A stretch of 64,000 bases of DNA from Istiophorus platypterus (taxonomy: Eukaryota > Chordata > Actinopteri > Istiophoriformes > Istiophoridae): the NCBI GenBank assembly GCA_016859345.1, contig CM029122.1, positions 25,387,075 through 25,451,074 on the forward strand, read 5' to 3'. Made by a program: the position numbers and the translations under genes. The notes below the pieces were generated by a model that saw only the letters and a list, made by a program, of their open reading frames with translations, made no database searches and was not told where the DNA came from. This document shows, piece after piece, positions 12,505 through 24,919 of this stretch. How positions within the stretch are numbered: the stretch's first letter is position 1; each line of letters starts with the position of its first letter.

Positions 12505-14078
12505 TAAACACATAATAAAAACTGTATGCTTAAATCTTAGAAAAGACTATCACTCAGTTTGGACCTACACTGTATGGCATCGATACTATTATGGTGGAAT
12601 GATGACAAATGAATGTGTTTGTCTCCCAATAATGAGCCAGTCTCAAAAATTTTACATGAAATACATTGAAGAAACTGTGAATCTTTAACATAGGTACAAT
12701 ACAGTGAAAAAACAGCAATTGAAGGGATGCTTTTGTACAACATGTTTGGATGTATATTTCTCGCCCAGAAATAAAACTGAAGAGCAAATGAGTGGCATGC
12801 CTGTCTTTTTCCTCTCTACTCTGATCTCTTCTCTGTCCTTGCTTCCCTCTACTTTCATATCTTCTCACTTTGCTGTAAGGGCTAATGTCCTGTCTGGACT
12901 TGTAGTGTCGAAGCTGCCTAACACTTATACATGTGCTAGCAGGAAGCACACATCAAAGCAACAAGATAAGTACAGACACAGCTTGAACGAAAGTGTGAGA
13001 CAGTAGGTAGGAGGCGGTGGCTGGGAGGCAGAACCATTTCTCTCAACTTGTTTTTTATGTAGGTGATGGATGCAGATACGACTCTCTCTTTATCTCCTTC
13101 TCTCTCTCCCTATTTTACTGTTTATGTGTGACAGAGAAAAAGACAATGTCTGAATGTGTGTCAGTTTGCATGTAAGTGAGGGCGGACACGTGCGTGTGTA
13201 TGTGTGTGTGTGTGAGTGAGTGTGTGTGTCTGTGTGTGTTTGTGTGTGTGTGTGCATCAGCCATGCATTAAGATAGTCATTAGGGAATATTATGAAAAAA
13301 TTTCCAAAAAGCATCATGATGGGATTACCGCATTTAAGGGTTAAAGGGGACTTGTGAAATTACACACTACTGTAAAAACATACACAGTAACAAGCATGCA
13401 TCAACATGTCAGCACTATAGAGCTAAGTTCCACTTAACTCAAAGCAATTAACAAAAATGCAAAAAAATATATCGTATGATATTGTGCAATACAGTAATAT
13501 TATGATTTTTTTGACTCATATGTGATATGTGTTTTGCACAACATAATTCCTTTTCTTTTGTCGTAAATGGCTGACATAAGATACAATATCCACAGGCAAT
13601 ATAATGTCAAAATCATAATTAATATTTTTAAATTGTGTGCTGTGTCATTATCATCTTTATTGCTTTATCCAATATTCAGTCAGTTTTGTGGTAAGTTACT
13701 TTCAAGATTTCTTTTTTCAAATTTACAAGAACACGTAATAATTTTCCACAATCTGGTCTCTGATTCATGACTGAAATGAGGCTGAAACTATCAATGGACT
13801 CAGTAAAACCAAGATTAAATCTGGTAAGACCTTACACAGAGAGTGTAAAGCTTTAGCAATGATCATTCTCTGTACAGAAATTTGTCGCTATGTATGCACA
13901 TAAAAATTTTCTATAACTCTTCATATGTTTGTCTAATACGAAAGGTGAACAACCCTAACCCTGAGTTGATGACAAGCACCTTATTCAAATTTGAACCAAA
14001 TTCTGTTTCCTTAATAACCGCAAACCTGCATTTAGAGAATTAACTTAAAGTTCTTTGTATTTATGTTTCTAAACTCAA
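12505..14078. other. Gene-free intergenic stretch
   Basis: Contains the GT-rich microsatellite at 13191-13254 and otherwise no recognised feature. The minus-strand 131-aa ORF at 12554-12949 and the overlapping plus-strand 100-aa ORF show no known motif and are judged to be chance. Confidence 0.55.
13191..13254. repeat. Interrupted (TG)n microsatellite
   Basis: TG dinucleotides interrupted by GAG and CTG units, about 64 bp. The minus-strand ORF across it is a His/Thr-rich artefact of the repeat. Confidence 0.92.
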
Positions 14079-14285
14079 AGGAATAGTTTGACGTTTTCAC
14101 AAATAAACTTCTTTCTTTCTTCTGGAGATTTAGATGAAAAGACTGATACCAGTCCTATGTGGGTATGTTAAATATGAAGCTACAGCCAGCAGCTGGTTAT
14201 CTTGGCTTAGCAAAAAGAATCTGCCTACAAGAACCGAAACTCACTAAAGTAATACATTATATTTAGTTTTTTTAATCTGTAGCTG
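14079..14285 (+). repeat. Dispersed teleost repeat, copy A
   Basis: Begins with 'ggaatagtttgac' and contains 'gatgaaaagactgatacc', 'gaagctacagccagcagc' and 'aaactcacta'. The same ordered motifs recur at 45020-45310 (copy D), partly at 24484-24620 (copy B) and inverted at 25790-25945 (copy C). I recall this as an abundant non-coding repeat in fish. Its class was not determined. This copy lacks part of the middle found in copy D. Confidence 0.75.
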
Positions 14286-15820
14286 TTTTCCCCCTTTTTC
14301 CAGATGTTATTTTTATTGGGCGTATATTAGAATGCACCTCCTTTTTGCAAGAATCCAGAAAGATTAGAAATATATTCCTGCTCAGAAAGTTCTGGACCAT
14401 CTTAACCTTAGATACAATTTGGGGAATCTGAATATATAAATCTAGAATAGATTTAGTAAGTTAGCCAGTTTTGTGGTTTGGGGAGTTTGAACCCATCCCA
14501 ACCAAAACCACCATTTATCATTAACCTTTCACAATAAAACTGACAATATTTTTATTCTGTGAAGTTACCTCTGTCTATGAATGGCTGCAGTTAGATTTTG
14601 TAGAAAAGGTCCAGCTGTTTTAGGGAGCTCTCAAAGAATGCCTGTAGCAATGAGGATTTTGCTGGGAGAGATTATTGCCCCTAATAAACTTAGAAATCAA
14701 CATTGAATAAATTCTAAAAGGATCAGGTTGGTGTGGTGGAAGGAGCCACTATAGCGAATGATGTTAGCATGAGTGTATCAGTAAATATGGATGTTAATAG
14801 TTAACTGATATCTGTCTATTAACTAATATCTGATGAAATAGACACTAATAATTCCAATCAGTTAGAACAAGCATTACTTTAGTGCTCCTCTTGAAATAAC
14901 ACTATACACCATCTACATTTAAGAGGGGTAAAGCAGTTGCCTGGCACTGTACTTTGTGGGCAGCCATCATACACAACATCCAAAGGGGATCCACTGAGCT
15001 GCTGGGCCCCATTTGTCTGCTTATCCACACAGCTCTTGCTGTTGGCATCTCTGCTTTTCCATCTATCTTTCTATGCTTTCTATCATGCCCCTGAAAAAAC
15101 TATGTATGGAGGACTGGTGGTTTGTAATGCAAAAAGGTGAGGCAGAAAAGGGGATGATAATAACAACAGGTACTGACAGTATCTATCTTAATAAATCATT
15201 AAATTATGAGTTAATCTTGAAATATTACTAAAACAAAAAATAAAGGACAAAAATTTACCATTTGGTTGAAGAAATTCAATGTTTTTTTATGTAGTTTACC
15301 TTATTTCAACATTATTGTTGTTTTGGCATTTGACTTGGGATAAAGATAAAGAGTAAAGGTGGTCATTGTCGGAAAAATGAATAATAGAACTAATAACAAC
15401 TAGCAAAGAGAGAGAGGAAAAGCAAAAATGACAGGAAATGTGGACAACCGGCAGCCACTGCTGGGATAAGAGTGCAGACAGGATGAATACAGAAAAGAAA
15501 TGGTTACGGCTGGATATGGAGTGGTGGGTTTCCATGGTGACTGAGTTGCCTTCATGATTTTCTTGGCTGTATTTTGTGTGTTTCTGGATGTTTACAACAT
15601 GCATTTACATATTTCTAAGTACTCTCCTACAATTTTTTTTTCTTTCACTTGAAAATTGATGTTTCTGAGTTCTGCATTCACATGTATTTTCTGTGTGTGT
15701 CTCTGTAACTGCATGCATAATGTGGACTATAGATATACAATATGTTTGCTGTCATCTTTCATCCCTTAACTACGTTCCATTCTCTCTACCTTTGTGAAGC
15801 TTTACTCTGTATGTGAGTGA

Positions 15821-15824
<4 letters not shown>
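14286..15824. other. Gene-free intergenic stretch
   Basis: No gene, RNA or named repeat recognised. Small ORFs around 14937-15231 and 15296-15604 have no family signature. Confidence 0.55.

Positions 15825-15893
<69 letters not shown>
15825..15893. repeat. (GT)n microsatellite, pure, about 69 bp
   Basis: Uninterrupted GT repeat. A complementary AC repeat follows 128 bp downstream at 16021-16059, so the two tracts can pair on one strand. The Val/Cys-rich ORF across both is an artefact. Confidence 0.96.
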
Positions 15894-15896
<3 letters not shown>

Positions 15897-16018
15897 GCAC
15901 AGTGCTGATCAAACATTGGCGCCTTTCACGCTGGCAGGCTTGCCCAGGTCAGGCGTATCCCAAAGATCCCATACATACAATTACCACCTCCAAACACAAG
16001 CCGTGGGCCAACTGTACC

Positions 16019-16020
<2 letters not shown>

Positions 16021-16059
<39 letters not shown>
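16021..16059. repeat. (AC)n microsatellite, about 39 bp
   Basis: Pure AC repeat, the complement of the GT tract at 15825-15893. Confidence 0.95.
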
Positions 16060-16062
<3 letters not shown>

Positions 16063-19000
16063 CCATGCGCTCACTCATAAACACACAGACAGGGTGCATA
16101 ATTAGCTCTCAATCTCAGCACAGGGTCAGACCAAGCAAAAGAAGAAAAAAAAAAAAACACAACCCCCTACCCCTGAGGTGATTTGTGTGAATAGTGTGAA
16201 TACAGTAGACAGACAGTACAGAGAACACACTTTGAAACAAGTAGGATAAGACTGAGAAGTGCATGGATCTGTCTACAATTCAAAATGGAAATAGTCTGAT
16301 GCCCCTGTTTGAATTTGCACGAAAACAAGCTAAATGTAAAACTAATCGCAACCAAAGACTGCAGGGTAAGAGTGGAGATTCATGTGTAATTGGTGTCCCT
16401 CTCCGCAATTCATCAGTGCTTTTTTATAAATATATCAATCAACACTGAAGACAATGGTGTTTGTCTGCTGAGGAACATCTTTCCTTTCGTATTCTCCACT
16501 GTTTACTCTCTATTATCATTCATGAAGCTCTCTGGTTGTACCATCCTTTTAACCAGCCACTTACAAATGAAACTAGGTCTCAGAGGTAAATGTAGGAGAC
16601 AAAAGATTGATACGTGCCAATGTCAGGGTTCAAGAGGAGTTGGCTTGGCTGTAAAAGGGGAATTTCCATTAATAGTGCCTTTGGCAAGAGTAGTGTTTGC
16701 AGGTGATCCCGTGTCAAAGTTATGGAAATAACTCTCCTGCAGTACCATCATATTATCAGCCCCTGTATGACTGCTACTACAAAAAAAGAGCAACATAGAC
16801 TGAAGGAGGTCTATAATAAAGATTGAAATTGTTAAGAGGTTGTCTTATTGCCAATTGAGGCATATGATGTACCCTGATATAAATATCTAAGGTTTGCACC
16901 CATATAGTAAGTAGGTGTTTAGGTACTTTTTTATTACCTCGCCTAACCTCTCAGCTTGCTCAACTGATGTAGAAAAGTACACAAGGGTGTGTGAATACAA
17001 TGGGGCATCACTGTTCCGCATGGTCGTAAGGTGCAACATCTGAAACTTTCAACTAAGAGGATAATGAAATACTGCCTTTTTCAGCCGGCTGTGACAATAC
17101 TCTTTCATTTCTGTTAACCAGTCCCAAAATCAATGATAGTGTGAATTCAGCTACTTACAGTATGTAGAGGATCACTTTATCATACACCAGTTTGGTATAA
17201 ATTGGCTGTATATGTATGCCATGTTAACAGACTGTACAGCAGCCAAAAAAACTTCTTTTGAAAACAGGTGAAGACTGAAAACTCCACACCACTGTGATAT
17301 TCAGCTGTATCATATTGAAAAATTATGGAAAGTCCCTCTTCATATCCTTCTTCTGAAAGAAAATATTTCTAGAATTGAGTTAATTCGGACTGTGCTTCCA
17401 GCCTTAGTGAAAACACAGCATGCATGTACAGAAGAGGACTAAAAGTAGGCTACATGATTGCAAATTCGTATCGTAGTGGTACTCAAAAGACCACAGCAAT
17501 CAGAACAAACAAATCAATTTTTTTCCACTCAGTATCTCAAAAGAAGAAAGTTTTCTAAATTGAGTATGTGTCGACTGTAGGTGTATTATTCCAAGGAAAT
17601 GATGATCTACATACAAAGCGAATGGTAGAAAATCATTATGGATGCTCAACAATTTCATCCAAATTCCAACCTTTGCATACACTTGACTAATGAGATATTA
17701 TGTGACGTCATAGGGGGAATGTCCCTCCTGTTTACTCAGATTATGTTAGGCAAGGAGAGAACTAGTATCTTTCAGTTGTCGGTACACACAAAAAAGTAAT
17801 GAGCATATAGACTCAGCTGTACACTGTAGGCTGAGACTTAACTGAGTCGTGTTTATGCTAGTTTAGAGGTAAACACACTGCAGCAGGAGTGTCTGTCTGG
17901 AGCTCAGTTAAACCAGGCTGTTGGAAAAAATGCTGTGGAGCTAAGCAGCAATATGTTTAATAAGGTCACAAAAGAGAAAAAAAAACAAGAATGGAAAACC
18001 ATGGTATCTCCCCTTGCTGTCACCATCGATCGTATTAGCAGTTGGCGAGCAATCCATCAATTGATCAAGTAGTGCAGAGGCAGCCACTCCAGCCCTCCAT
18101 TCATATCACTGTCTGCAGAGCACTACTGGAGACACTACTGGAGTTTGCATAACAACAGACATTCATACTATTGTACCCATAATTCACCAATGCATCACCC
18201 TGGGAAGGGCACACTGATTGACAGGCATACATGGTCCAGCCTCTTTCCTGTCTATTTGTGTGATCGTGGGAAGGAGAAATGGAAGAGTGGAGTGGGCAGT
18301 GAAAGAATATGAAAATAAAAAAGAGGGGGATTTGGTGAAAGACAGTAGATGTGGGGGAAGACAAAAGGCAGCATGATAGAGGGAGAACCTAGACTAGGAG
18401 ACTGTGAGAGATTTCAGGAGACAAGTAAAATAGGAAAATAAGGATTTTGTTTTTCAAAAAGGAACACAGATATAACAGAAGGTAGACTGTATGAGATATA
18501 GGAGAACAAACAATGGCAAGATTTGATCTTAGACCAGTGCAGGCACACATTTGATTTCCCAAAACCTTGTAGAATGTTTTAAATTTTAAAATCATATAAA
18601 TTTTTAGTTTGGAAAAGTTTTCAGTTGATTTACAACTGTGGATAATAGGAATAGCTCTTATATTGTAACCTTGATAACCATTTTTTTGTTAAAATTTCTC
18701 AGCTCCAGTGAGATGTGACTTGATATTCTCACTGCTTAGAATTAATTTTAAATGTACATTTTACACTCACACATTGGGTTCTTTCACACAGGATTATCAG
18801 TGGGAATGTAAAAGAGAGGCAGGTGATGATAGAAGAAATGGTTTGTCATTGGGATGTGTGATGGTTGGAAAAGGCTATAAATAGAGGGTTAAACAGGGTT
18901 TGAAGCAAAATAAACCATTGTGTGTCTGTAGGGCTCCATCTGCAGAGATACTACAGTCATGGCCTCATTATTCTACTTTATAGAGGACTGATAAAATGAT

Positions 19001-19470
19001 GAGATAACACACATCACCAGTACCACCACATCTGGAGAGGAAGACAAGGGAAGCAGAGGAGTACAGCCCACAGTGTTAACTGGTGGGTCAACAGGAGAAA
19101 GTGAAGATGAATGATAAAGATCAAAAGTGGATTTTTTAAACACACAGAATTGAGGTTGAAAATTAGGAGAGTCAGCCTAGGTGGAGGAAGAGGAGCAATG
19201 CTACTGTGAGGAAGGGGAATAAAAGGAAAGCGAAATGGAGTAGAATTTGGCTTTTTTTTGTCCAGGAGTGAAGAGTGTTGAAAGGCAAGGACCCCTCATA
19301 TGAAGGACTGACAACACACACATACACATACACACACACACCTGAGATCACTTTCCCATTCAAGTAAAAAATGAAAGTCTCAGACTTGGACCCTGCTATA
19401 CATAACTCTGCTCTCTGTACTGGGACTGGGGTAAAATATCTTAAGCATTGCAGAAAATACTGGAGAAAGA
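16060..19470. other. Gene-free intergenic stretch
   Basis: Over 3 kb with no supportable gene. ORFs up to 125 aa (19172-19549 minus) are either featureless or run into the antisense retrotransposon fragment at 19471. Short CA runs occur at 19314-19342. Confidence 0.55.
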
Positions 19471-19590
19471 TCCATCCATCCATTTTCTGGTAGGTCACAC
19501 TGGCAGCACGCTGAGCAAGGTAGTCCAGACACCCTCTCCTCAGCACCATTTTTCATCTCCTTCTGGGGGATCCATTAGACACTCCTGTGT
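19471..19590 (-). mobile_element. 3' end of a non-LTR retrotransposon, antisense, left piece
   Basis: Starts with the plus-strand tail 'tccatccatccattttct', which on the minus strand is the TGGA-type 3' tail of a widespread fish non-LTR element. It continues through 'gggggatcc' near 19564. The next part of the same element appears at 20825-20915, after the Tc1-like insertion at 19606-20782. The minus-strand frame here still reads like the degraded C-terminal codons. The exact clade was not determined. Confidence 0.7.
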
Positions 19591-19605
19591 CAGACAAGAT
19601 AAAGA

Positions 19606-20782
19606 TGCTTGTAAAAGTTTGGGCACCCTTGGGCAAATTCCATATTTTCTTGATTTATGAAGTGAAAAGATGAAAATGCAACCCCTACATCAAACAGAAA
19701 TTAAAAAGATTATCCTTTCTTCAAATGTTATTGCACTGTTACTTTTTATTTCATGAATTTAAAAATTAAAAGAATAACACAGTAATTAAGACATGTGACA
19801 ACTTTAAAGTCTCAGAACTGGATTGAGTCGTTAGGCCTAAATTGACTAATTGTGTTCCTCTATTTTTTCCAATCGGAAAATTCAAAAACCATGGACTCCC
19901 CTAAACAACTAATTAAGCTATTTGATAAGCTAACTGATGACTACATAATAGGGAGGGTTAAAGAGAGCTATATCAAAATGATCCAGCTTGAAATTTCCAC
20001 TGTCTGATATATGACTAAAAAGTGGCTCAACCTTAAAGGGAACTGTGGAAGTGAATACAATATCTGGAAGAACAAAACTTAAAGCTGGGCAGAAAGTCAA
20101 TGACTGCAGGAATGTTTAGCTGACACGGGAGTGACGGCAGACTGTACCACTGTGCAGCATTAACTGACAAAGGGTCTCCATTGGAAGGTTTGGGGTTTTT
20201 TTTGGAACTAAATGCTGCAGACAGAGGAGGTTAAACCAAACTCTTTGGCCAGAATCACCAAAGGTGTGTTTGAAGGTGGGCTGGAAATATTATTCCATGG
20301 GGTAGCCAGGGGCACAGGAAATACTGCACGAAAAGAGGAACTAGTGGATTCAACTAAATATCACAAAATTCTGGATGTAAAGAGGCTGGTTTCCACAACA
20401 GGAAAATGATCTAAAGCAGACCTCAAATTCCACCATGAAACATTTCAGGAAATACAAGCTGAAGCTTTTGGAACGCCCCCACAATCCTTTGATATGAACA
20501 ATACTGAAAACTATGGATCTTAAAAATGCTATGGATACAAGACAGCCTAAAAATATCCAAGGAGGGGATACAACTACTGACTTAGTAGAGAGGCCAAACA
20601 TTGCCACATTTGCACATGCCCCAATTAAAGTTTTTTTTTTTAATCAATAATTCAAAAAGCAATAATATTTAAAAAAAAAAAAAAATTAATGTCCGTTTTC
20701 TGCAGGTTATGTATTTACTTCTTCCCACTTTGAAAGTGACAAAACTTGGAATTTGCTCAAGGGTGGCCAACATTTGCACACC
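19606..20782 (+). mobile_element. Tc1-like transposon relic nested in a retrotransposon fragment
   Basis: The left end contains 'gggcacccttgggcaaattc' (about 19621-19640). The reverse complement of the right end (about 20745-20780) contains 'ggccacccttgagcaaattc', so terminal inverted repeats of roughly 30 bp are visible. The interior is a plus-strand Tc1-type transposase with many stops and frameshifts. The region of the second catalytic Asp is at about 20403-20420 ('NDLKQTS' for the usual NDPK). The third-residue block is at about 20460-20520 (degenerate SPDLN...ENLW, Glu codon 20506-20508). At ~1.18 kb it is shorter than a full element. No coding function remains. Confidence 0.8.
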
Positions 20783-20789
20783 ACTCCGG

Positions 20790-20815
20790 CATCTTCTACC
20801 AGTGAGTAGAAGATG
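20790..20815. repeat. Perfect 10-bp inverted repeat (hairpin)
   Basis: CATCTTCTAC at 20790-20799 and GTAGAAGATG at 20806-20815, separated by 6 bases. It lies immediately outside the right end of the Tc1-like relic. It may be an insertion or excision scar or chance. No function inferred. Confidence 0.8.
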
Positions 20816-20824
20816 GATGTGACA

Positions 20825-20915
20825 AGAGAACCTGCAAATGGAGTTGTCCTGGAGGCCTCCATATCATATGCCTTAACCACCTCAATTGGCTCCTTCCAGT
20901 ATGAGGTCCAAATGT
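20825..20915 (-). mobile_element. Non-LTR retrotransposon fragment, antisense, right piece
   Basis: Contains 'gtcctggaggcctccat' and 'cacctcaattggctcctt', which in the intact fish element lie about 100-150 bp beyond the sequence found at 19471-19590. Order and orientation agree, so the two pieces were one fragment before the Tc1-like element inserted. Confidence 0.62.
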
Positions 20916-22286
20916 ACGTACCCTATCTAAAGAAACACAAAAGAGAATTTTAATAATGTGACTGTTTGCATGCTGATGTTGTTTGTATTGTACTCTGTAG
21001 GATTATGTGCAGTGCTTTATTCAGTTTCATGCACTACTTCATGGAAGCTATGCATTCTTGCGTGTTTGGTGTAAAACCAGAATAATGTATATCCTCTTTG
21101 GGCCCCTAATTGTACACACCTGAAGGAGCCTAAAAAAGTTTTTGACAACTTTCATTCAAATTGATTTCCATCTTGGAACATGGTATTCAGTTCTCCTAAT
21201 AAATGCATGGTAAACTCTTCACCAAGAATATATGAGTAAGACCCAAGTAGTAATAAACTGGTCTTGTTTCGAACACATTCTTCAACACAACAGAGCAAAA
21301 CCCTTTTGTCATATACATGTATACCTGTACACACACTGAACAAATGATCCACTGTGGTGCTGTGTACACCTCAAAACAGAGAAATCTGAGTCATGTCTTG
21401 GTTTTTATCCCTCTTGACAAAGAGACTAGCGGGCAATTCAAAACAGTTGGACACAAGAGTGTAGGTTCACAGACCTACACCATCCGCAGACTGGGTGGAG
21501 ATGTTTGTGTGTGGCCTCAGTGATGAATCACATACACATGGACTGGGTTTGTGGGGGATTTGTGCTTTGCCAAGTGGCTGATCATATTCCAGCCCTCAGG
21601 AGTCCAGAATAGTAGGCGATAGTGTTTGCGGAAAGTACCCACTGAGAAAGATTTAAGGGAAAAATTGGAAGTGTGATAATATTATGGGTATTTATTGTGA
21701 GACTTAAGTCAATTGTAGTCAATGAATATCATCTGAGATGGGAGGGGGTGGAGCATAATAACCATGACTCCCTAATTGGCACATGTATCTGTGTCTCAAT
21801 AGACTGACACACAAAATGCATATTCACAAATGCAGAAATTTATACATATAGGGCCATGGGGGTTGTAGCACACACAGCTGATTAGAAGCTGTTTTGTGTG
21901 TGACAGACAGAAACACACACATGCTCACACACTGCACTCAGCAAAATAAAAATCTCATTATGCTCATGAACCTGAAGGTATGAGAGCAGTCTCTCATCTA
22001 AACCCATGGCCTGGAATATTAAAAGGCTTTCTGCTTCTCTTCAACTCCCTGGCTCCCCTCTCCCTCTCTCTGCCTCTGCATACATATGACTGCATCTCTC
22101 CATTTCCACACTCACTTGCCTTTGGGATCAAACGCACTCACAGTACCCAAGGGGCTTGGGCTTGAAATGAATTGCAATTACAGTCCTCTTTTTCTCACAG
22201 TCTTTTCTTATTATTTCATTGGATTATTCCTTTTTTCTTTTTGTTCTCCATCTACACCCCTGCTGGATCTTTGTGTGTGCTGATAT

Positions 22287-22288
<2 letters not shown>
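20916..22288. other. Gene-free intergenic stretch
   Basis: No recognisable gene or repeat. Short ORFs at 21152-21523 have no family signature. Confidence 0.55.
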
Positions 22289-22341
<53 letters not shown>

Positions 22342-22362
22342 TGTGCATGTGTGTGTGTGTGT
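22289..22362. repeat. (GT)n microsatellite
   Basis: GT repeat of about 74 bp with three small interruptions (TATG, GCATG). The Val/Cys ORFs over it are artefacts. Confidence 0.95.
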
Positions 22363-24483
22363 AAATATGTTTATGTGGACAGCTTCAGACAGAGTGGAAT
22401 GTGTCTTTAGTTTTCTAGTTATAAAATGCCTATGAGTACTTATTGTTCATATTGACCAGGTTGATCTATCTATCTAACTATCCATATGCAGTGATATTAA
22501 GTTTTGCAGGAATATCTCCACAGTCATATGAAGGAATTACAAGGCAAGCACCAATACAAACATAAATCAATTACCTTCTCAAGGAAGCATCACTTTAAAG
22601 CTACTTACCAAGATGTCAGCTAACAAGCAGACTTATGTCAGTTGCCAATGGGCAGACACTCTTTTATTTCTGCACACTAAAAATTAAAGTAGGCCTACCA
22701 TCCATTACACTCTGTTTAGATTTTTATGACATCATCGATGAGACATTGGCATGGGGCTGGACTTAGGGGTTGGGTGTGTACCAAGAAACCGCAAATGTGT
22801 ATGTGAGGAGAGGGTTATGGGAGGGGGGCATATTGATCCTAAAAGACGACAGTCAGGCTTTCTGATCTCAGTCAGACCCATGGTCTCCCCACGGAGCAAT
22901 CTGCAGCCTTGGCTGGTCCTCATGGCAACCAGAGTGTGCATGTATGCAACTGTGTGTCTCCTCTCTCTTCTCTCTACATTTCTGTTCTTGAAATACCTGG
23001 CTACTCTCTGACTGTGTTTCTGTAAGTTCTAAATTTGTTGGGACAAATTTGAATATTAGAGAATGAAGACATGTTTGGCAAAGGCTAAGAAATGCACCAT
23101 AATATCCCATCAAGGGTCCTCACAAGTATAGAAGTACAAGGATTTCAGTACATTTTGTAAGTCCGCTTTACATTAAAGTGTGCCTATGTAACTTTTGAAA
23201 AAGAGATCTCTTCCTCTTACAAAAAAAAGTTGAAACCATAATAAACCTGCACTGATACAAAGTACAGATACATAGGTAATACTTTAAATGTACATATGAT
23301 AGATATACATTTTATGTAGAATACATTACAAAGAGTTAATTGTGTTCAGTTTGTGGTCTTGTTTAACTTGCTCTCAATCAGGTCAGCTAAAAATGATATC
23401 TTTAAAGCTCCTGAAAATTTGGTTTGAAATCAAAGTATTTACATAAACAACAGTTGGGGAAAATCCATAGTTATCATTTATTAGTCCTGTCCAACTCAAT
23501 CTGATGAGAGGAGCACAGAGAAAAACACAAATACAGAAATTTCTCATGCAAAATAGTCAATCAAAATTTCGTACATTTTTGTTTTAATGTAATAACCTGT
23601 CAATCATAGTAAGATGATAGAAACGATGTGTTATAAAAGGGATTCAATCAAAGATAAAAGTCAATGAAGGTCCTCAAAATTATGGTAACACAAATGTTTG
23701 CATGTTTCTTTGTGCATTGGTCTCAACTATGAAAAATGGTTCTCTTCTGTAGCAGAGTTCTTTATGGTTCCACAAGGAGCCCTTTAGGGATGCATAGAAC
23801 AATTTGATAAGCATTAAAAGATGGTTTCTAATCCACAGTGCTGCTCAAAAATGATTTTCCCTATTTTTTTTTTTTTTTCAAATACAGTTGTTTGAATAAC
23901 CAGTCAGACACAAAATCCCTGTAATGACCAATGAATTTGTTTATATTCATATTTTTTGAGGGAGAGACAGAAACAGCAATGGGAAATTAAAATGAGAGAA
24001 AACTACAAAGAAATAAAAAAGTAAATGATGGAGGCAGATAGAGTTCGGGGACTGAATGACCTTGTCTGATGCACTCTGAGAGACAGACACAGGGCACACA
24101 GATAGTGGTCATGTAAATTAGGTTAGATTAGATTAAATTTGATTAAATTTGATTGATCTGGAAGTTAAAATAGCAAGTAGTTGCTGCACAGGTTGAAACC
24201 CCTCTTATGCAACGTCAAGGACAAAAAAAAAAAAACAACAAAAAAACAGACAAGCCAAAAAACTTATTTCCACTGTGTTACTTTCTCTACAGAAGAGAAG
24301 TAAAAAAAAGACTGTGCATCACCAGGATGACAGGAATGAGATATCTGTTATGACAACCACACACACACAGATAAGAAAGATAAGACACATATTTTCTCTC
24401 TTTCACACATTTATACAAAGCACATTCACTGCTGACAACACAGATGCTCTTCAGCCCTTGTGGCTGTCTGGCCTAGCCTAGTA
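22363..24483. other. Gene-free intergenic stretch
   Basis: Nothing supportable apart from homopolymer runs (T-run near 23864, A-run near 24225) and a short GATTAAATTT direct repeat at about 24131-24155. The overlapping ORFs at 22732-23113 on both strands have no recognised domain. Confidence 0.55.
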
Positions 24484-24620
24484 TAAAGAATGGAAACACA
24501 GGGAAACAGCTAAACCTAACAGAATCATTAAGTTGACTAATTAAAATGGTACATGGTTAGAACCATAAAAGCAACAATTCGTGGTTTTAGGGGAAGGGAT
24601 GTGATGCAACTATTTCTGGA
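24484..24620 (+). repeat. Dispersed teleost repeat, copy B (partial)
   Basis: The stretch 'ataaagaatggaaacacagggaaacagct' type motif (24483-24511) matches the middle of copy D at 45155-45185. It is followed by 'aattcgtggtttta' (about 24576), which belongs to the 3' part of this family as I know it. Much of the family sequence is missing. The short ORF here is not a gene. Confidence 0.6.
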
Positions 24621-24919
24621 ACAACTAGACACACCGACTGTGCATCCCGAGCTTGCCCAGTTTAGTACCATTGTGCCTGTACCAAAACCTGTACTCTTTG
24701 GTGCTGTTGGCCCCTCATGCAATCTGCCCATAAACTGGAGATGGCTTCAGAAGTAGTGGGTGGATGGATAAACTGTTGTTTATCAAGAAATAGCTCCAAG
24801 ATATAACTCCTCAGCATGGTTATAGGTTGAGAGGTGTTATTCTACCTGTCAATCCAGTCCTGCCTGTTAGGCCACCTTTTTAGTCCAGACTGAAATAGCT
24901 TGACATATTTTAATGCATT

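Noticed and set aside
15821..16105. 94-aa Val/Cys- and His/Thr-rich ORF
   Set aside because: It is simply the translation of the GT and AC microsatellites.
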